From Blautia parvula (GTDB lineage: Bacteria > Bacillota > Clostridia > Lachnospirales > Lachnospiraceae), in NCBI RefSeq assembly GCF_020215665.1, contig NZ_CP084061.1, forward strand, positions 4,076,501 through 4,140,500: 64,000 bases of DNA, read 5' to 3'. Positions 44,147 to 53,540 of the stretch are shown in pieces. The position numbers and the translations under genes were made by a program. The notes under the pieces were generated by a model. The model was not told where the DNA came from. It searched no databases and was given only the letters and a program-made list of their open reading frames with translations. Position 1 is the stretch's first letter, and each line of letters opens with the position of its first letter.

Positions 44147-44279
44147 GTAATTATATTTTCTCCTTTTCATGAACATTGTGGTTTTATAATAGCACTCCCT
44201 CTGCCCTATTGTCAAGATTTTTCTACCCACAAAGTGCCGCTCTCCCGGCACATATTCTTTTTCCAAGAGCTTTCCACGC

Positions 44280-44325
44280 AAAAAAAGACCCGCCAGACGG
44301 AAAATTTCATCCGAATCTGACAGGT
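44280..44325 (-). terminator. terminator of the HAD-type gene
   Basis: Stem ACCTGTCAGA/TCTGGCGGGT (two G.U pairs) followed by T7 on the minus strand. It separates the HAD gene from the lic-like operon. Confidence 0.7.
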
Positions 44326-44354
44326 ACTTTCTCCATTATTTATCTTCCGGACGG

Positions 44355-45200
44355 TTATATGTCCAGATTGGCGTAAAATTCTTTTATTTTTGCCTCCTGG
44401 TAGGTTCCGGCAAAGGTGCCCTCCAGGAAATGCTGCAGCCCTTTCTCCGCAAATTCCTCCCAGGACTCCGTCTCCTGGTATGCCAGAACAGGGTAAAACA
44501 GGACACCTGTGCTCTCTGCCGCCATTTTGTCTGCAGGGGCATCCCCGATCATGAGCACATGGTCTTTCTCATAGCCCCGCTCTGTCAGGGACTGAAGGCA
44601 TGCCTCCTTTGTGCCGGACTCCTGGGACAGAAGCAGATCTGCGTATTCCATAAGACCGCTGTCCTCCCATTCCCTGCGGATTTCTTTGCCGTTGGAGGCT
44701 GTGACGATCACCACATCAGCTTTGCCTTTCATGAGCTTCAGGGCATCCTCCACACCGTCAAAGGGTGACTTTCTGCTGTTGGAGAGCATCACAATGGAAT
44801 CATTGACCAGTCTTGACCACTCCAATGCTTTCTTCATGCAGATACTGTCTGTTCTCTCATATGCCTCCCTGAGGCTTTCATCTGACAGCTCATCTGTTGT
44901 CTGGACCCAGTAGATCAGCTCATCCAGACCGTCCACCCTGGCGTAATTCTCGTTAATCTCCACCAGAATCTTAGCCAGCCCCTTAAACCGGTTGATTCCC
45001 CGGCTTCTGCTCAGCAGGTTGATCTTCCTCCAAAGCCGTACAATATCCTCCCTGTAATCCCCCAGATCCCATTCATGCACAAGGCACGGCGCAAAGCAGC
45101 GCATATGTTTTACATCCATAGTGTCCATGGCACAGCCATCAGAGTCAATACATATCAAAAAGTCCCTGGACTTTTCAAAATCCTTTGCTACATTTTTCAT
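44355..45200 (-). CDS. HAD-superfamily hydrolase
   Basis: A 281-residue HAD-like protein. Motif I is ICIDSDGCAMDT (nucleophile Asp with the +2 Asp), motif II VIVTASNG, motif III Lys within GTKEACLQ and motif IV MIGDAPADK. The 115-residue helical insert after motif I is a C1 cap. It should be a phosphatase of a small phosphorylated compound, perhaps linked to choline metabolism by position, though a terminator separates it from the lic-like operon. ATG 45200 follows GGAGGGCAGGAG. Confidence 0.8.
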   Translation of the reverse strand: MKNVAKDFEKSRDFLICIDSDGCAMDTMDVKHMRCFAPCLVHEWDLGDYREDIVRLWRKINLLSRSRGINRFKGLAKILVEINENYARVDGLDELIYWVQTTDELSDESLREAYERTDSICMKKALEWSRLVNDSIVMLSNSRKSPFDGVEDALKLMKGKADVVIVTASNGKEIRREWEDSGLMEYADLLLSQESGTKEACLQSLTERGYEKDHVLMIGDAPADKMAAESTGVLFYPVLAYQETESWEEFAEKGLQHFLEGTFAGTYQEAKIKEFYANLDI

Positions 45201-45406
45201 TCTCCTGCCCTCCATTTACAACATAATAATTATATCTATTATACTATCTTCTTATTCATGCCGCAATAAACATACTTCCGGCACTTTGCAGAAATATTGA
45301 AGTTATCTTTGTATAACTTGCAGAATCATGTTTTTCCGGTAGGAATTTTTCAAAAAAAATGTTATACTGTTGCAAGCAAATACCGTTACGCAAAGGAGAA
45401 CAAGAT

Positions 45407-46597
45407 ATGCCAGAATACAATTTCGACGAATATATTGACCGGACCGGGTCCAATTCCATAAAACACGCATTTAAAAAGGAATATCATGTGCCGGAGGACG
45501 TTATCCCCCTGTGGGTAGCCGACATGGATTTCCGCTCACCCAAAGAAGTCTGTGACGTGATCGCGGAGGCCGGAAAATTCGGTATCTTCGGCTATGCCGG
45601 TGTGCACGATGATTATTTTGAAGCCATCCACGCCTGGATGCTGAAACGCCACGGCTGGGATGTGAAAGAGGAGTGGATGGTCCGCATCCCCGGTGTTGTC
45701 TGCGCCATTGCCACGGCTGTGCGCGCTTTGACGAAGGAGGGGGACGGCGTCATGATCATGCAGCCGGTCTATCATCCCTTTAAGAATGTACTTGTGGCCA
45801 ATAACAGAAAGGTAGTGAAGCACTGCCTGAAAACCGGAGAGGACGGCCGTTTCCATATTGATTTTCAGGAAATGGAGCGCCAGATAGCTGAGGAGGACGT
45901 CAAAATGCTGGTCCTCTGCACGCCCCACAACCCGGGCGGCCGTATCTGGGATAAGGAAGAGCTTGAGAAGATCGCGGATATCTGTCTGCGCCATCAGGTC
46001 TATGTGGTCGCCGATGAGATCCACCACGATTTCATCCTGCCGGGCCACACCTTCACAGAGTGGGCATCTGTAAGCGAGGAGATGAACCAGCACAGCCTTA
46101 TCTGCACTGCTCCCAGCAAAACCTTCAATATTGCGGGCCTGGGCCTGTCCAACATCTTCATTCCGAATGAAGAGATCCGCAAAGCCTTTGAAAAAGAGAT
46201 CTCGCGCGCCAGCATAGAGGCCGGCAATGTCATCGCCCTGGACGCCTGCAAGGCAGCCTATACTTACGGCGAGAACTGGCTGAATGAGCTGCTGGAATAC
46301 CTGGAAGGAAACGTTGCACTTGTCCGCAGCTTCCTGAAAGAGAATCTGCCCCAGATTAAACTCATGGAGCCGGACGGCACCTATCTGATTTGGCTGGATT
46401 TCTCCGCCCTCGGAATGGACAGTGACGCCCTGGATGAATTTCTTATCCACAAAGCCAAAGTATGGCTGAACAAAGGCTCCATGTTCGGTGACGGGGGCGA
46501 GCGCTGCTTCCGGATGAACCTGGGAAGCCCACGCCATGTGATCTTAAAGGCACTGGAACAGATCAAAGAGGCAGTTGACACACTGGAAATCCAATAA
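45407..46597 (+). CDS. patB: PatB/MalY-type C-S lyase (cystathionine beta-lyase-like aminotransferase)
   Basis: A 396-residue PLP enzyme of the class I/II fold. It opens with NFDEYIDRTGSNSIKH and WVADMDF, the typical PatB start, and has the PLP lysine in TAPSKTFNIAGLG. MalY/PatB enzymes cleave cystathionine or other sulfur compounds to pyruvate, ammonia and a thiol. ATG 45407 is chosen because AAAGGAG lies 8 nt upstream. It stands alone with a strong terminator. Substrate is not certain. Confidence 0.9.
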   Translation: MPEYNFDEYIDRTGSNSIKHAFKKEYHVPEDVIPLWVADMDFRSPKEVCDVIAEAGKFGIFGYAGVHDDYFEAIHAWMLKRHGWDVKEEWMVRIPGVVCAIATAVRALTKEGDGVMIMQPVYHPFKNVLVANNRKVVKHCLKTGEDGRFHIDFQEMERQIAEEDVKMLVLCTPHNPGGRIWDKEELEKIADICLRHQVYVVADEIHHDFILPGHTFTEWASVSEEMNQHSLICTAPSKTFNIAGLGLSNIFIPNEEIRKAFEKEISRASIEAGNVIALDACKAAYTYGENWLNELLEYLEGNVALVRSFLKENLPQIKLMEPDGTYLIWLDFSALGMDSDALDEFLIHKAKVWLNKGSMFGDGGERCFRMNLGSPRHVILKALEQIKEAVDTLEIQ

Positions 46598-46605
46598 AAT
46601 AATTA

Positions 46606-46655
46606 CGGGCAGTTCCGCCGGAAGCTGTATCTTCCCGGCGGGACTGCCCTTTTTG
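46606..46655 (+). terminator. terminator of patB
   Basis: GC-rich stem GGGCAGTTCCGCCGG/CCGGCGGGACTGCCC followed by T5 on the plus strand. Confidence 0.87.
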
Positions 46656-46660
46656 ATTTC

Positions 46661-46918
46661 TCATAGCTCTCTCTCCTGCTGCCGGCCCCGGCTTATGCGC
46701 CTGGCATCCTGAAACAGCTCGATATCTTCCCTTGTGACTTTAATATTCGTGATATAATTCTTTCCCTGGGGCGTTGTCACGCTAACTTCCACCACGGTCC
46801 CCTCCTGAAGTGCATCCGCGGATACGGATTCCAGAAATCCCCGGACTTTTGGATGGCGTTTTTCAAACTGTGCCATGGCCGATCTGGCCTGCATCATTTT
46901 TATCGGATTGAATCCCAT
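46661..46918 (-). CDS. small conserved protein of unknown function (85 aa)
   Basis: An 85-residue basic protein. Its N-terminal third is helical (NPIKMMQARSAMAQFEKRHP) and its C-terminal part has beta-strand-rich EGTVVEVSVTTPQGKNYITN. No signal peptide or membrane segment. I recognise no family. ATG 46918 is supported by AAAGGAG at the correct distance; an upstream reading frame extends but without a ribosome site. It lies between patB and melA with no operon partner. Confidence 0.7.
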   Translation of the reverse strand: MGFNPIKMMQARSAMAQFEKRHPKVRGFLESVSADALQEGTVVEVSVTTPQGKNYITNIKVTREDIELFQDARRISRGRQQEREL

Positions 46919-47123
46919 ACTGTTTTTCTCCTTTATCCGCCTTACACAAGTCTCCCAGACCTGCCCGCCGGCTTTTGCCGTCTGCCGTTTATTCTTCCGG
47001 GCATCATGCATTCTGTGTACTTTTGGCATAGTCATTGTTTGATAAAGTATTATATCATGAATTTTCTGCATTAATATGCCATTTCCCTAATTTATTGAAA
47101 TTTAATATTTACCGGGGAAGAAT

Positions 47124-47168
47124 CCGGCCTGAAAACACCTCGGGGGACAGTGGCATATGAACAGTAAC
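47124..47168. repeat. MITE-like element, truncated copy
   Basis: A 45-bp right-end fragment matching the last third of the 37970 copy (CGGCCTGAAAACACCTCG...ATGAACAGTAAC). The left end and any target duplication on that side are lost. It lies against the melA terminator. Confidence 0.65.
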
Positions 47169-47199
47169 AAAAGGGTACCGCAAATCTGCAGTACCCTTG
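47169..47199 (-). terminator. terminator of the melA-type gene
   Basis: Stem AAGGGTAC/GTACCCTT followed by TTTTGTT on the minus strand, 23 bp after the stop. Confidence 0.7.
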
Positions 47200-47221
47200 A
47201 ATATCCGTATATTTTGATTTT

Positions 47222-48544
47222 TTATTTGTACATTTTCATGTAGTCGCCGTGTGCGTCAATAAGCTCGTCACACATTTTCACAATATCATCAATGCTCAGC
47301 TCTGCACCTGTATGCGGGTCCATCATGGCAGCCTGGTAGATGTATTCTTTCTTCTTGGTCGCTGCTGCTTCAATGGTAAGTAACTGTACATTGATATTGC
47401 TCATGTTCATGGCTGCAAGCTGTACCGGCAGTCTTCCGACTCTGCAGGGGTTCACACCTGTTCCGTCAACCAGGCAGGGAACTTCCACACAGGCGTCTGC
47501 CGGAAGGTTCTCAATGGAACCGTTGTTGATCACATTGCCGCCGATCTTGTACGGCTGGTTGGTCACAACTGCCTCCATAATATAGGAAGCATATTCCTTG
47601 CTTCTGTCATGGGTGATCTTACCGTCTTTGAGGATGCTGTTTCTCTCCTCTTCCCATCCCTTGATCTGCTCAATACATCTTCTCGGATACTCATCCAGCG
47701 GAATATTGAATTTCTCGATCAGTTCCGGATATTTGGATTTGATGAAGAACGGATTGTACTCTGCATTGTGCTCGCTGGACTCTGTGCAGTAATATCCAAG
47801 GTGTTTGATATATTCAAAACGAACCATGTCGTCATGTTTCTGTGCTGCATTCATCTCTGCTGCTCTTCTGCGGATCTCCGGATACAGATCATTGCCGTCC
47901 TTATCCTTGATGTCCAGCAGCCATGCCATATGGTTGATACCCGCAATGGTCTCCACACGGCCTTCCAGCTTGTCCTTCATATCCAGCTTTTCAAGCAGCT
48001 TCTCTGAACATACCTGAACGCTGTGGCACAGACCTACGGTCTTCACGCCTGTGTAACGCTGCATATATCCGGACAGAATGCCCATGGGGTTTGTGTAGTT
48101 TAAGAAAAGCGCTTCCGGGCAGACCTCTTCCATATCTCTTGCAAAACCTTCCAGTACCGGAATGGTACGGAGCCCTCTCATGATACCGCCGATTCCCAGT
48201 GTATCTGCAATGGTCTGACGAAGGCCGAATTTCTTCGGGATCTCAAAATCTGTGATGGTGCAGGGATCATATCCGCCCACCTGGATAGCATCTACAACAA
48301 ATGTTGCATCCCGCAGCGCTTCTTTTCTGTTCTCCACGCCCAGATAAGTTTTGATATGTGCACGTCCCTCGTTTACATTTTTGTTGATTGCATTGAGGAT
48401 GATCTCGGAATCCTCCAGACGTTTTCTGTCAATATCATATAATGCGATCTCGCTGTCACACAGTGCCGGGCTGCACATACAGTCGCCAAGTACATTTCTT
48501 GCAAATACGGTGCTTCCTGCACCCATAAAAGTAATCTTAGCCAT
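47222..48544 (-). CDS. melA: GH4 alpha-galactosidase (MelA type)
   Basis: A 440-residue NAD- and Mn-dependent glycosidase of family GH4: Rossmann motif MGAGSTVFARN (7-17), the metal-site motif CHSV (173-176) that marks alpha-galactosidases within GH4, NYTNPMG and GINHMAWLL. It hydrolyses terminal alpha-galactosides such as melibiose or raffinose. It is divergent from an AraC regulator (48845) across a MITE-like element, the likely regulator. The second GH4 in the window carries CHGE instead and differs in specificity. Confidence 0.9.
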   Translation of the reverse strand: MAKITFMGAGSTVFARNVLGDCMCSPALCDSEIALYDIDRKRLEDSEIILNAINKNVNEGRAHIKTYLGVENRKEALRDATFVVDAIQVGGYDPCTITDFEIPKKFGLRQTIADTLGIGGIMRGLRTIPVLEGFARDMEEVCPEALFLNYTNPMGILSGYMQRYTGVKTVGLCHSVQVCSEKLLEKLDMKDKLEGRVETIAGINHMAWLLDIKDKDGNDLYPEIRRRAAEMNAAQKHDDMVRFEYIKHLGYYCTESSEHNAEYNPFFIKSKYPELIEKFNIPLDEYPRRCIEQIKGWEEERNSILKDGKITHDRSKEYASYIMEAVVTNQPYKIGGNVINNGSIENLPADACVEVPCLVDGTGVNPCRVGRLPVQLAAMNMSNINVQLLTIEAAATKKKEYIYQAAMMDPHTGAELSIDDIVKMCDELIDAHGDYMKMYK

Positions 48545-48654
48545 TTTATCATTTCCTCCGTTTCTGTTGTTTTCTGATGGTTCTTATTATATAATCAGAG
48601 CAGAAAATATTCTATCTTATTTGTTTCTTATAATTGTAAAAATGTTGCATGTAG

Positions 48655-48807
48655 GTTACGATTCACGACCAATGTTCCGGGAGGTGTTTTGCGAAGCAAA
48701 ATCCCGAGGCAGCCAGCGCCAAAATGCAATTTATTGCATTTTGTGTGCATCGCGAAGCGTGTTACTGTTCACAGAACTGCGCTTTTTGCAGGGCTGTGAA
48801 TAGTAAC
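48655..48807. repeat. MITE-like element, long copy (153 bp)
   Basis: Ends GTTACGATTCAC and GTGAATAGTAAC, flanked by GCATGTAG (48647-48654) and GCATATAG (48808-48815), an 8-bp repeat with one transition. It shares linkers CCCGAGGCAGCCAGCG and GTGCATCGCGAAGCGTGTT with the 37970/57357 copies but has different hairpin arms (AAAATGCAAT/ATTGCATTTT). It fills most of the melA/AraC intergenic region. Confidence 0.8.
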
Positions 48808-48844
48808 GCATATAGGTAATTATTCGGATAAAGGAGTGAGCAAA

Positions 48845-49666
48845 ATGAACCCAGAACCATCCGGTACCCTGTCCATCTATTTCTGCGGCACCGAGCCATG
48901 CGCCCCCGGACATGCCTTTGGCCCGGCTGTCCGTCCCCACTATCTCATCCACGTGGTGCTGGACGGAAAGGGGATCTATAAGCGAAACGGGGAAACCTAT
49001 CATCTGAAAGCAGGGGATGCTTTCCTCATCTCCCCCATGGAGTCCACCTATTACCAGGCTGACGAAAAGGAACCGTGGCGGTACGCCTGGGTGGGATTTG
49101 ACGGCATGAGTGCGAAAGACCTGCTGGAGAGAACATGTTTCCGGAACTCCTGTGTGTACTTCTGTCCCGATGACGAAAAAAAGAGAGAGGCTGTCATTGC
49201 CCATGTTCTGGAACTTCTGGATTCCTTTCTCTCCCGGGGGCAGAACAGCCTGACTCTGTTAGGACATTTTTTCCAGCTCCTGGGCACCATGCAGAGCCCG
49301 GAGCCGGCCGGACGGGAAGAATATCCCCGCCAGTATCTGGCAAAAGCCATGGAATATATGAACAACAACTACAGCTACAATATACGAATCTCTGATATTG
49401 CATCCTATATCGGTGTGGACCGCTCTTATCTGTACCGCATTTTTATGGAGGAGGAACACATCTCACCCAAACAGTACCTGATGCGTCTGCGGCTTCGCAC
49501 CGCTGCCAGTATGCTGCGCTCACCCCGGTATACCATCACGGAGATTGCCTACTCCTGCGGGTTTCGGGATGCGGCTGCCTTCTGCAGCCAGTTCCGCAGG
49601 GCCATGGGATTTACGCCCAGCCAGTTTCGGGAATACCTAAAAGAGGAGACAAAATATACCCAGTAG
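48845..49666 (+). CDS. AraC-family transcriptional regulator (cupin sensor)
   Basis: A 273-residue regulator with an N-terminal cupin-like ligand domain (about 10-140) and a C-terminal two-helix-turn-helix domain (about 175-270: IRISDIASYIGVDRSYLYRIFMEE and ITEIAYSCGFRDAAAFCSQFRRAMGFTPSQFR). ATG 48845 follows AAAGGAG. It is divergent to melA and convergent with the next AraC gene (7-bp gap), so it probably responds to an alpha-galactoside. AraC proteins usually bind direct repeats. Confidence 0.87.
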   Translation: MNPEPSGTLSIYFCGTEPCAPGHAFGPAVRPHYLIHVVLDGKGIYKRNGETYHLKAGDAFLISPMESTYYQADEKEPWRYAWVGFDGMSAKDLLERTCFRNSCVYFCPDDEKKREAVIAHVLELLDSFLSRGQNSLTLLGHFFQLLGTMQSPEPAGREEYPRQYLAKAMEYMNNNYSYNIRISDIASYIGVDRSYLYRIFMEEEHISPKQYLMRLRLRTAASMLRSPRYTITEIAYSCGFRDAAAFCSQFRRAMGFTPSQFREYLKEETKYTQ

Positions 49667-49673
49667 CTGAGGT

Positions 49674-50492
49674 TTAAAACCCTGTATTTCTGAACTCCTT
49701 TGGGGAGATTCCGGCCTTTTCCGTGAAAAACCTGGTGAACACCGCATGTTCGGAAAATCCCAGCTCCTCGGAAATCTCATTTATATTCATGGCAGAGGAC
49801 AGCAGATAGTCCTTCGCCTTCTCAAACAACATATTTCTCTGCAGAAAAATAGGGGATATTCCGAAATACTCCTTGAATTTGTTGGAGATATAGGTGGGAT
49901 TCATGTGGTATTTCTCTGCCAGTGTCTTCAGATTCATGCCTGCTGTGGGTCTCTGGGAGATATCGTCAAAAATATCCATAAACACCGCCGGAATATCCGG
50001 TGCAAGCTGGGTTTTTTCTGATTTCAGAAAGCTGTCAAAGATGCATGCCAGGACTTCAAGCGCTTTTGCATTTTTATATATCATATCGGCAATCGTCTCT
50101 TCATTCTGTATAGCTTCCATATAGTCAAAGAATTTCTGTTCAAACTCGCTGCTGTTTTCCATATGGACTTTGCAGGGCAGTTTGAGCAGACTCAGCACAT
50201 CTATGTTGTAAGCTGTCCTGAAGTTAAAATGCCACCACAAAAATTCCGACTCCTCCCTGGATACCTTTACATGGTCATGGATCACATTGGGAGGCACAAA
50301 AATAGCATCCCCGTCCCTGCAGCGGTACTCTCTGCCCTGAATGCGCAGAAGGGCCTCTCCTTTTTTCAGATAGGACATTACACAAAACGGCATCTGCCGG
50401 TTAAGCTGCACCATTTCTGTTCTGGTCTGGTAATCATACTCCACGATATCCAGCACCGCACGCTGTATCAAAGGTCTTAAACGTTCACTCAT
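49674..50492 (-). CDS. AraC-family transcriptional regulator of the ABC sugar operon
   Basis: A 272-residue AraC protein with an N-terminal cupin sensing domain (VPPNVIHDHVKVSREE near residue 70) and two C-terminal HTHs (LKTLAEKYHMNPTYISNKFKEYFGISP and INEISEELGFSEHAVFTRFFTEKAGISPKEFR). It is the last gene of the operon at 49.7-55.9 kb. Two direct repeats in that operon's promoter (55982-56032) are its plausible binding sites (inference). Confidence 0.87.
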   Translation of the reverse strand: MSERLRPLIQRAVLDIVEYDYQTRTEMVQLNRQMPFCVMSYLKKGEALLRIQGREYRCRDGDAIFVPPNVIHDHVKVSREESEFLWWHFNFRTAYNIDVLSLLKLPCKVHMENSSEFEQKFFDYMEAIQNEETIADMIYKNAKALEVLACIFDSFLKSEKTQLAPDIPAVFMDIFDDISQRPTAGMNLKTLAEKYHMNPTYISNKFKEYFGISPIFLQRNMLFEKAKDYLLSSAMNINEISEELGFSEHAVFTRFFTEKAGISPKEFRNTGF

Positions 50493-50570
50493 GCTGTCTC
50501 CTCTCTCTGCGTCCCGGACTGCCCCCTCTGCAGTCCCTCCCGTCAGGCTGTCTGAATCTTGCCTCGAAAT

Positions 50571-51611
50571 TTACTGATTCTTAAAAGCAACCCCCATCTT
50601 CACACTCTCCTGCGGGTTTTCCACAATATAGTGCAGATAGCTCTCATCACAGGTATCAAAATCCACCACGGGATCAACGATATTTTCACAGGAGAACATG
50701 CCTTTACAGAGCATATCCCATGCCTCTTGGCATATTCTGTCAAAGCTCCATCTCGGATAGTCATTGTTCGGCTCACTGCATGCCCGTGAAAAGTAAAAAT
50801 GACACTGGTTAAAATGTCCCTCATATCCCAGATTGATGGGAATATGGCATTCTCCCAGCCAGCCCACCATGGCAAAATTTCCTCCATAGGCAAGAGCCCG
50901 GATTCCCTGCTCCACTGCCTTATAATTTCCGCTTGTCTCGATCACAACATCCATACCGATTCCGTTTGTCTTATCCCTTAAAATCAGCCCGAAATCCTCC
51001 TTCGTCGGGTCAAACGCCATATCCGCGCCATTATCCAGCGCAGCCTGCCGCCTTTTCTCTATGGGGTCTGTTACCACAACAAGGGAAGCCCCCGCCGCTT
51101 TTGCAGCCTGGGCAGCCATAAGTCCAATAGCCCCAAGACCGGAGATCAGCACTTTATCGCCCAGACGTACATGGCCGTCCCGCATTCCCCCCAGGGCAAA
51201 CTGAAGGGGATCATAGCAGACTGCCTCCTTCCAGGTCATACTTTCCGGCATGACCAGGACATCCTCTGCCTTTACTGTGTGGGTGTTTTTCAGATTGCCG
51301 TATCCGGCAACCCTCTGCCCTGTCTCCAGGCCCTCTACGCCCTGGCCGATCTCGGTGATTCTGCCCACCCACATATTTCCCAGGCCGGATGTTCCGTCAT
51401 ACACAAGCTCCTTTTCTCTCGGTCTGAAAATGTGTGTGCTCTCATCGTAGTAAACCTTTGCAAAAGGATTTTTCTCATATCCGTGCAGTTCTGTGCCGTG
51501 TTTCGGCGCACCGTAATCCGATACCACTCTTACATAACCTGCCTGCAGAGGCATTTCCTGATATTCTTCCAAAACAGGCTTTCCGTTTCGTCCTAAGAGT
51601 AATTGTTTCAT
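50571..51611 (-). CDS. MDR-superfamily dehydrogenase lacking zinc ligands
   Basis: A 346-residue medium-chain dehydrogenase-like protein with a good Rossmann motif (ISGLGAIGLMAAQAAKAAG). The catalytic zinc Cys is replaced by Lys-His in PKHGTELH, and the structural-zinc loop is absent (the region reads GNLKNTHTV). It therefore works without zinc, or with other catalysis, perhaps as a sugar dehydrogenase/epimerase partner of the adjacent Gfo/Idh protein (15 bp upstream). Substrate unknown. Confidence 0.8.
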   Translation of the reverse strand: MKQLLLGRNGKPVLEEYQEMPLQAGYVRVVSDYGAPKHGTELHGYEKNPFAKVYYDESTHIFRPREKELVYDGTSGLGNMWVGRITEIGQGVEGLETGQRVAGYGNLKNTHTVKAEDVLVMPESMTWKEAVCYDPLQFALGGMRDGHVRLGDKVLISGLGAIGLMAAQAAKAAGASLVVVTDPIEKRRQAALDNGADMAFDPTKEDFGLILRDKTNGIGMDVVIETSGNYKAVEQGIRALAYGGNFAMVGWLGECHIPINLGYEGHFNQCHFYFSRACSEPNNDYPRWSFDRICQEAWDMLCKGMFSCENIVDPVVDFDTCDESYLHYIVENPQESVKMGVAFKNQ

Positions 51612-51626
51612 AATGTGTGTCCTCCT

Positions 51627-52625
51627 TTATTTATGTAAACCTACTTTTATGCCGTCCATGCCTGCGGATTCCACCACGGTCTCCACATAACAGAGGCTTT
51701 TATAACCTTCTTTGATGTCGCATGTTGTCTGTTTCTTTTCTCTGACACATTCCAGGAACTCTCTGACCTCATCCAGATATGCGTCCTCTTCAGAATCTAC
51801 CGTCTCTGTCCTTAACCCGCCTTCACCCGTGTAAGTAAAGACCGCATGGTTAAAGTCACGGAAATCAGCGGTGACTTTCTCGTATACCACCTTGAATCTG
51901 CCAATCCATTCTCCCGGGACCTCACAGTTATTGGCAGTGATAGCGGCCACAGCACCGTTGGTAAATCCGGCAAAGGAGGCACTTACATCCTCTACTGTGT
52001 AGTTATGGATATGGTTGTGGCATACATTTCCCATGACACCTGCGGCGTATTTTGGTTCTCCCATCAGGTAACGGCATAAGTCATAGACATGAATTGCCTG
52101 CTCATAGATCTGTCCGCCGCACAGATCAACATTGATCCACCAGGGTGTGTGAAGGGAATTGCAGGAATAATGTCCGTGAAACAGCACCGGCCTTCCCGCC
52201 TCACCGGACGCGATCAGCTCCTTCATTTTTTTAACCGCTGTCCCCTGTCTCATGTGAAATCCGACTCTGGTGATAATCCCGCTTTTCGCGGCACTCTCCA
52301 CCATTCTTTTCCCTGTCTCTGTATTTAGAGCAATCGGTTTCTCTATGAAAATGTGCTTTCCTCTCTCTGCGGCACGCTCAAACTGATGGTCCTGGGCAAA
52401 GGGCGGAAGACAGATGAACAATACATCAAAATCACCTTCATCCAGCATTTTGTCAAAGTCATCGTATTCCTGTATATTTTCCTGCGGTATTTCCTCACAG
52501 AAAGCCTCTCTGGCTGCCCTGCTCTTGTCGCATACGCAGGATATCTGTGCACCTGATTCCAGGAGCCTTTTGGCATGGCCTTTTCCCATATTTCCGGCCC
52601 CCAGTATTGCTGCTTTTACACTCAT
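51627..52625 (-). CDS. Gfo/Idh/MocA-family oxidoreductase
   Basis: A 332-residue NAD-dependent sugar oxidoreductase. The N-terminal Rossmann domain has GAGNMGKGHAKR (residues 10-21) and the EKPIALNTE motif (about 94-102); the C-terminal domain carries the catalytic-type EQAIHVYDLCRY with the conserved His. Family members oxidise sugars or polyols such as inositol or glucosides. It lies between the permease and dehydrogenase genes and should act on the sugar brought in by the ABC system. Confidence 0.87.
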   Translation of the reverse strand: MSVKAAILGAGNMGKGHAKRLLESGAQISCVCDKSRAAREAFCEEIPQENIQEYDDFDKMLDEGDFDVLFICLPPFAQDHQFERAAERGKHIFIEKPIALNTETGKRMVESAAKSGIITRVGFHMRQGTAVKKMKELIASGEAGRPVLFHGHYSCNSLHTPWWINVDLCGGQIYEQAIHVYDLCRYLMGEPKYAAGVMGNVCHNHIHNYTVEDVSASFAGFTNGAVAAITANNCEVPGEWIGRFKVVYEKVTADFRDFNHAVFTYTGEGGLRTETVDSEEDAYLDEVREFLECVREKKQTTCDIKEGYKSLCYVETVVESAGMDGIKVGLHK

Positions 52626-52684
52626 TAAATTTTTCCTCCTCTATTTTAAATCGTTCTTTGCTCCGGCTGCTGCCTTTTCTGCTG

Positions 52685-53527
52685 CTATCCCTTCACGGCT
52701 CCGGCAGTGATACCGTCAACGAAACTTCTCTGGAATATGGAATATACAATGATGATCGGCACCGTACAAATGGTCACTCCCGCCGCTATCAGCGATGTAT
52801 TCATGGTATATTCCCCCTGGAAATACATAAGCCCCAGAGGCAGCGTCCTGTATTTATCGTCATACACCATCAGCATGGGCAGAAGATAATCATTCCAGGA
52901 CCACATAAATTCAAAAATCAGCAGGGAAGTCAGAGCAGGTTTTGTCAGCGGAATCATAACATACAGCCACGCCTTCCACTTTCCGGCCCCGTCAATGGTG
53001 GCCGACTCTATCAGTTCATCCGGCAGTTCCCGGAAAAATGACCGCATCATAAAGCAGGCAAACGGCATGGACAGCCCAAAGTACGGCAATATCATAGCCT
53101 GCAGTGTGTTGATCATGCCAAGCTGCTGTACATTATAGTAAAGCGGTATGATCATGGCATTGATCGGTATCATCATACCTATGAGAATAAAATAAAAAAT
53201 CTGGTTTCTCCCTTTCCATTTCAGTTTGCCAAAGGCATACCCTGCCATGGACGAAAGCAGCAGCACCACAAAAACCCTGGGTACAGCCACTAAAATGCTG
53301 TTTTTCATATAGCCGCCCATGCGCCCGGTTGTCCATGCTTCTTTTATGTATTCAAAGGTCACTGAAGTCGGAAATGCAAACGGATCGTTTACGGAAGGGT
53401 CAAAGGGCTTTATTGCTGCCATCCACATCCAGAAGATGGGAAGAACGGAGACCAGCACAAATAAGATCAATATGGCATGTGTCAGAATACTGACCAGGTG
53501 CCGCCTGGCCGCTGTGTGTTCACTCAT
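52685..53527 (-). CDS. ABC sugar transporter permease, MalG-like
   Basis: A 280-residue permease with six membrane helices and the EAA-type loop ELIESATIDGAGKWKAWL that contacts the ATPase. It is the second permease of a CUT1 transporter. The operon lacks an ATPase gene, so a shared MsmX-type ATPase from elsewhere is likely (known practice in Firmicutes). Confidence 0.9.
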   Translation of the reverse strand: MSEHTAARRHLVSILTHAILILFVLVSVLPIFWMWMAAIKPFDPSVNDPFAFPTSVTFEYIKEAWTTGRMGGYMKNSILVAVPRVFVVLLLSSMAGYAFGKLKWKGRNQIFYFILIGMMIPINAMIIPLYYNVQQLGMINTLQAMILPYFGLSMPFACFMMRSFFRELPDELIESATIDGAGKWKAWLYVMIPLTKPALTSLLIFEFMWSWNDYLLPMLMVYDDKYRTLPLGLMYFQGEYTMNTSLIAAGVTICTVPIIIVYSIFQRSFVDGITAGAVKG

Positions 53528-53540
53528 ATTTTCCCCTCCT

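Noticed and set aside
45536-46537. Long minus-strand open frame (333 codons) opposite patB
   Set aside because: A shadow of patB third-position bias; no motif and no ribosome site.
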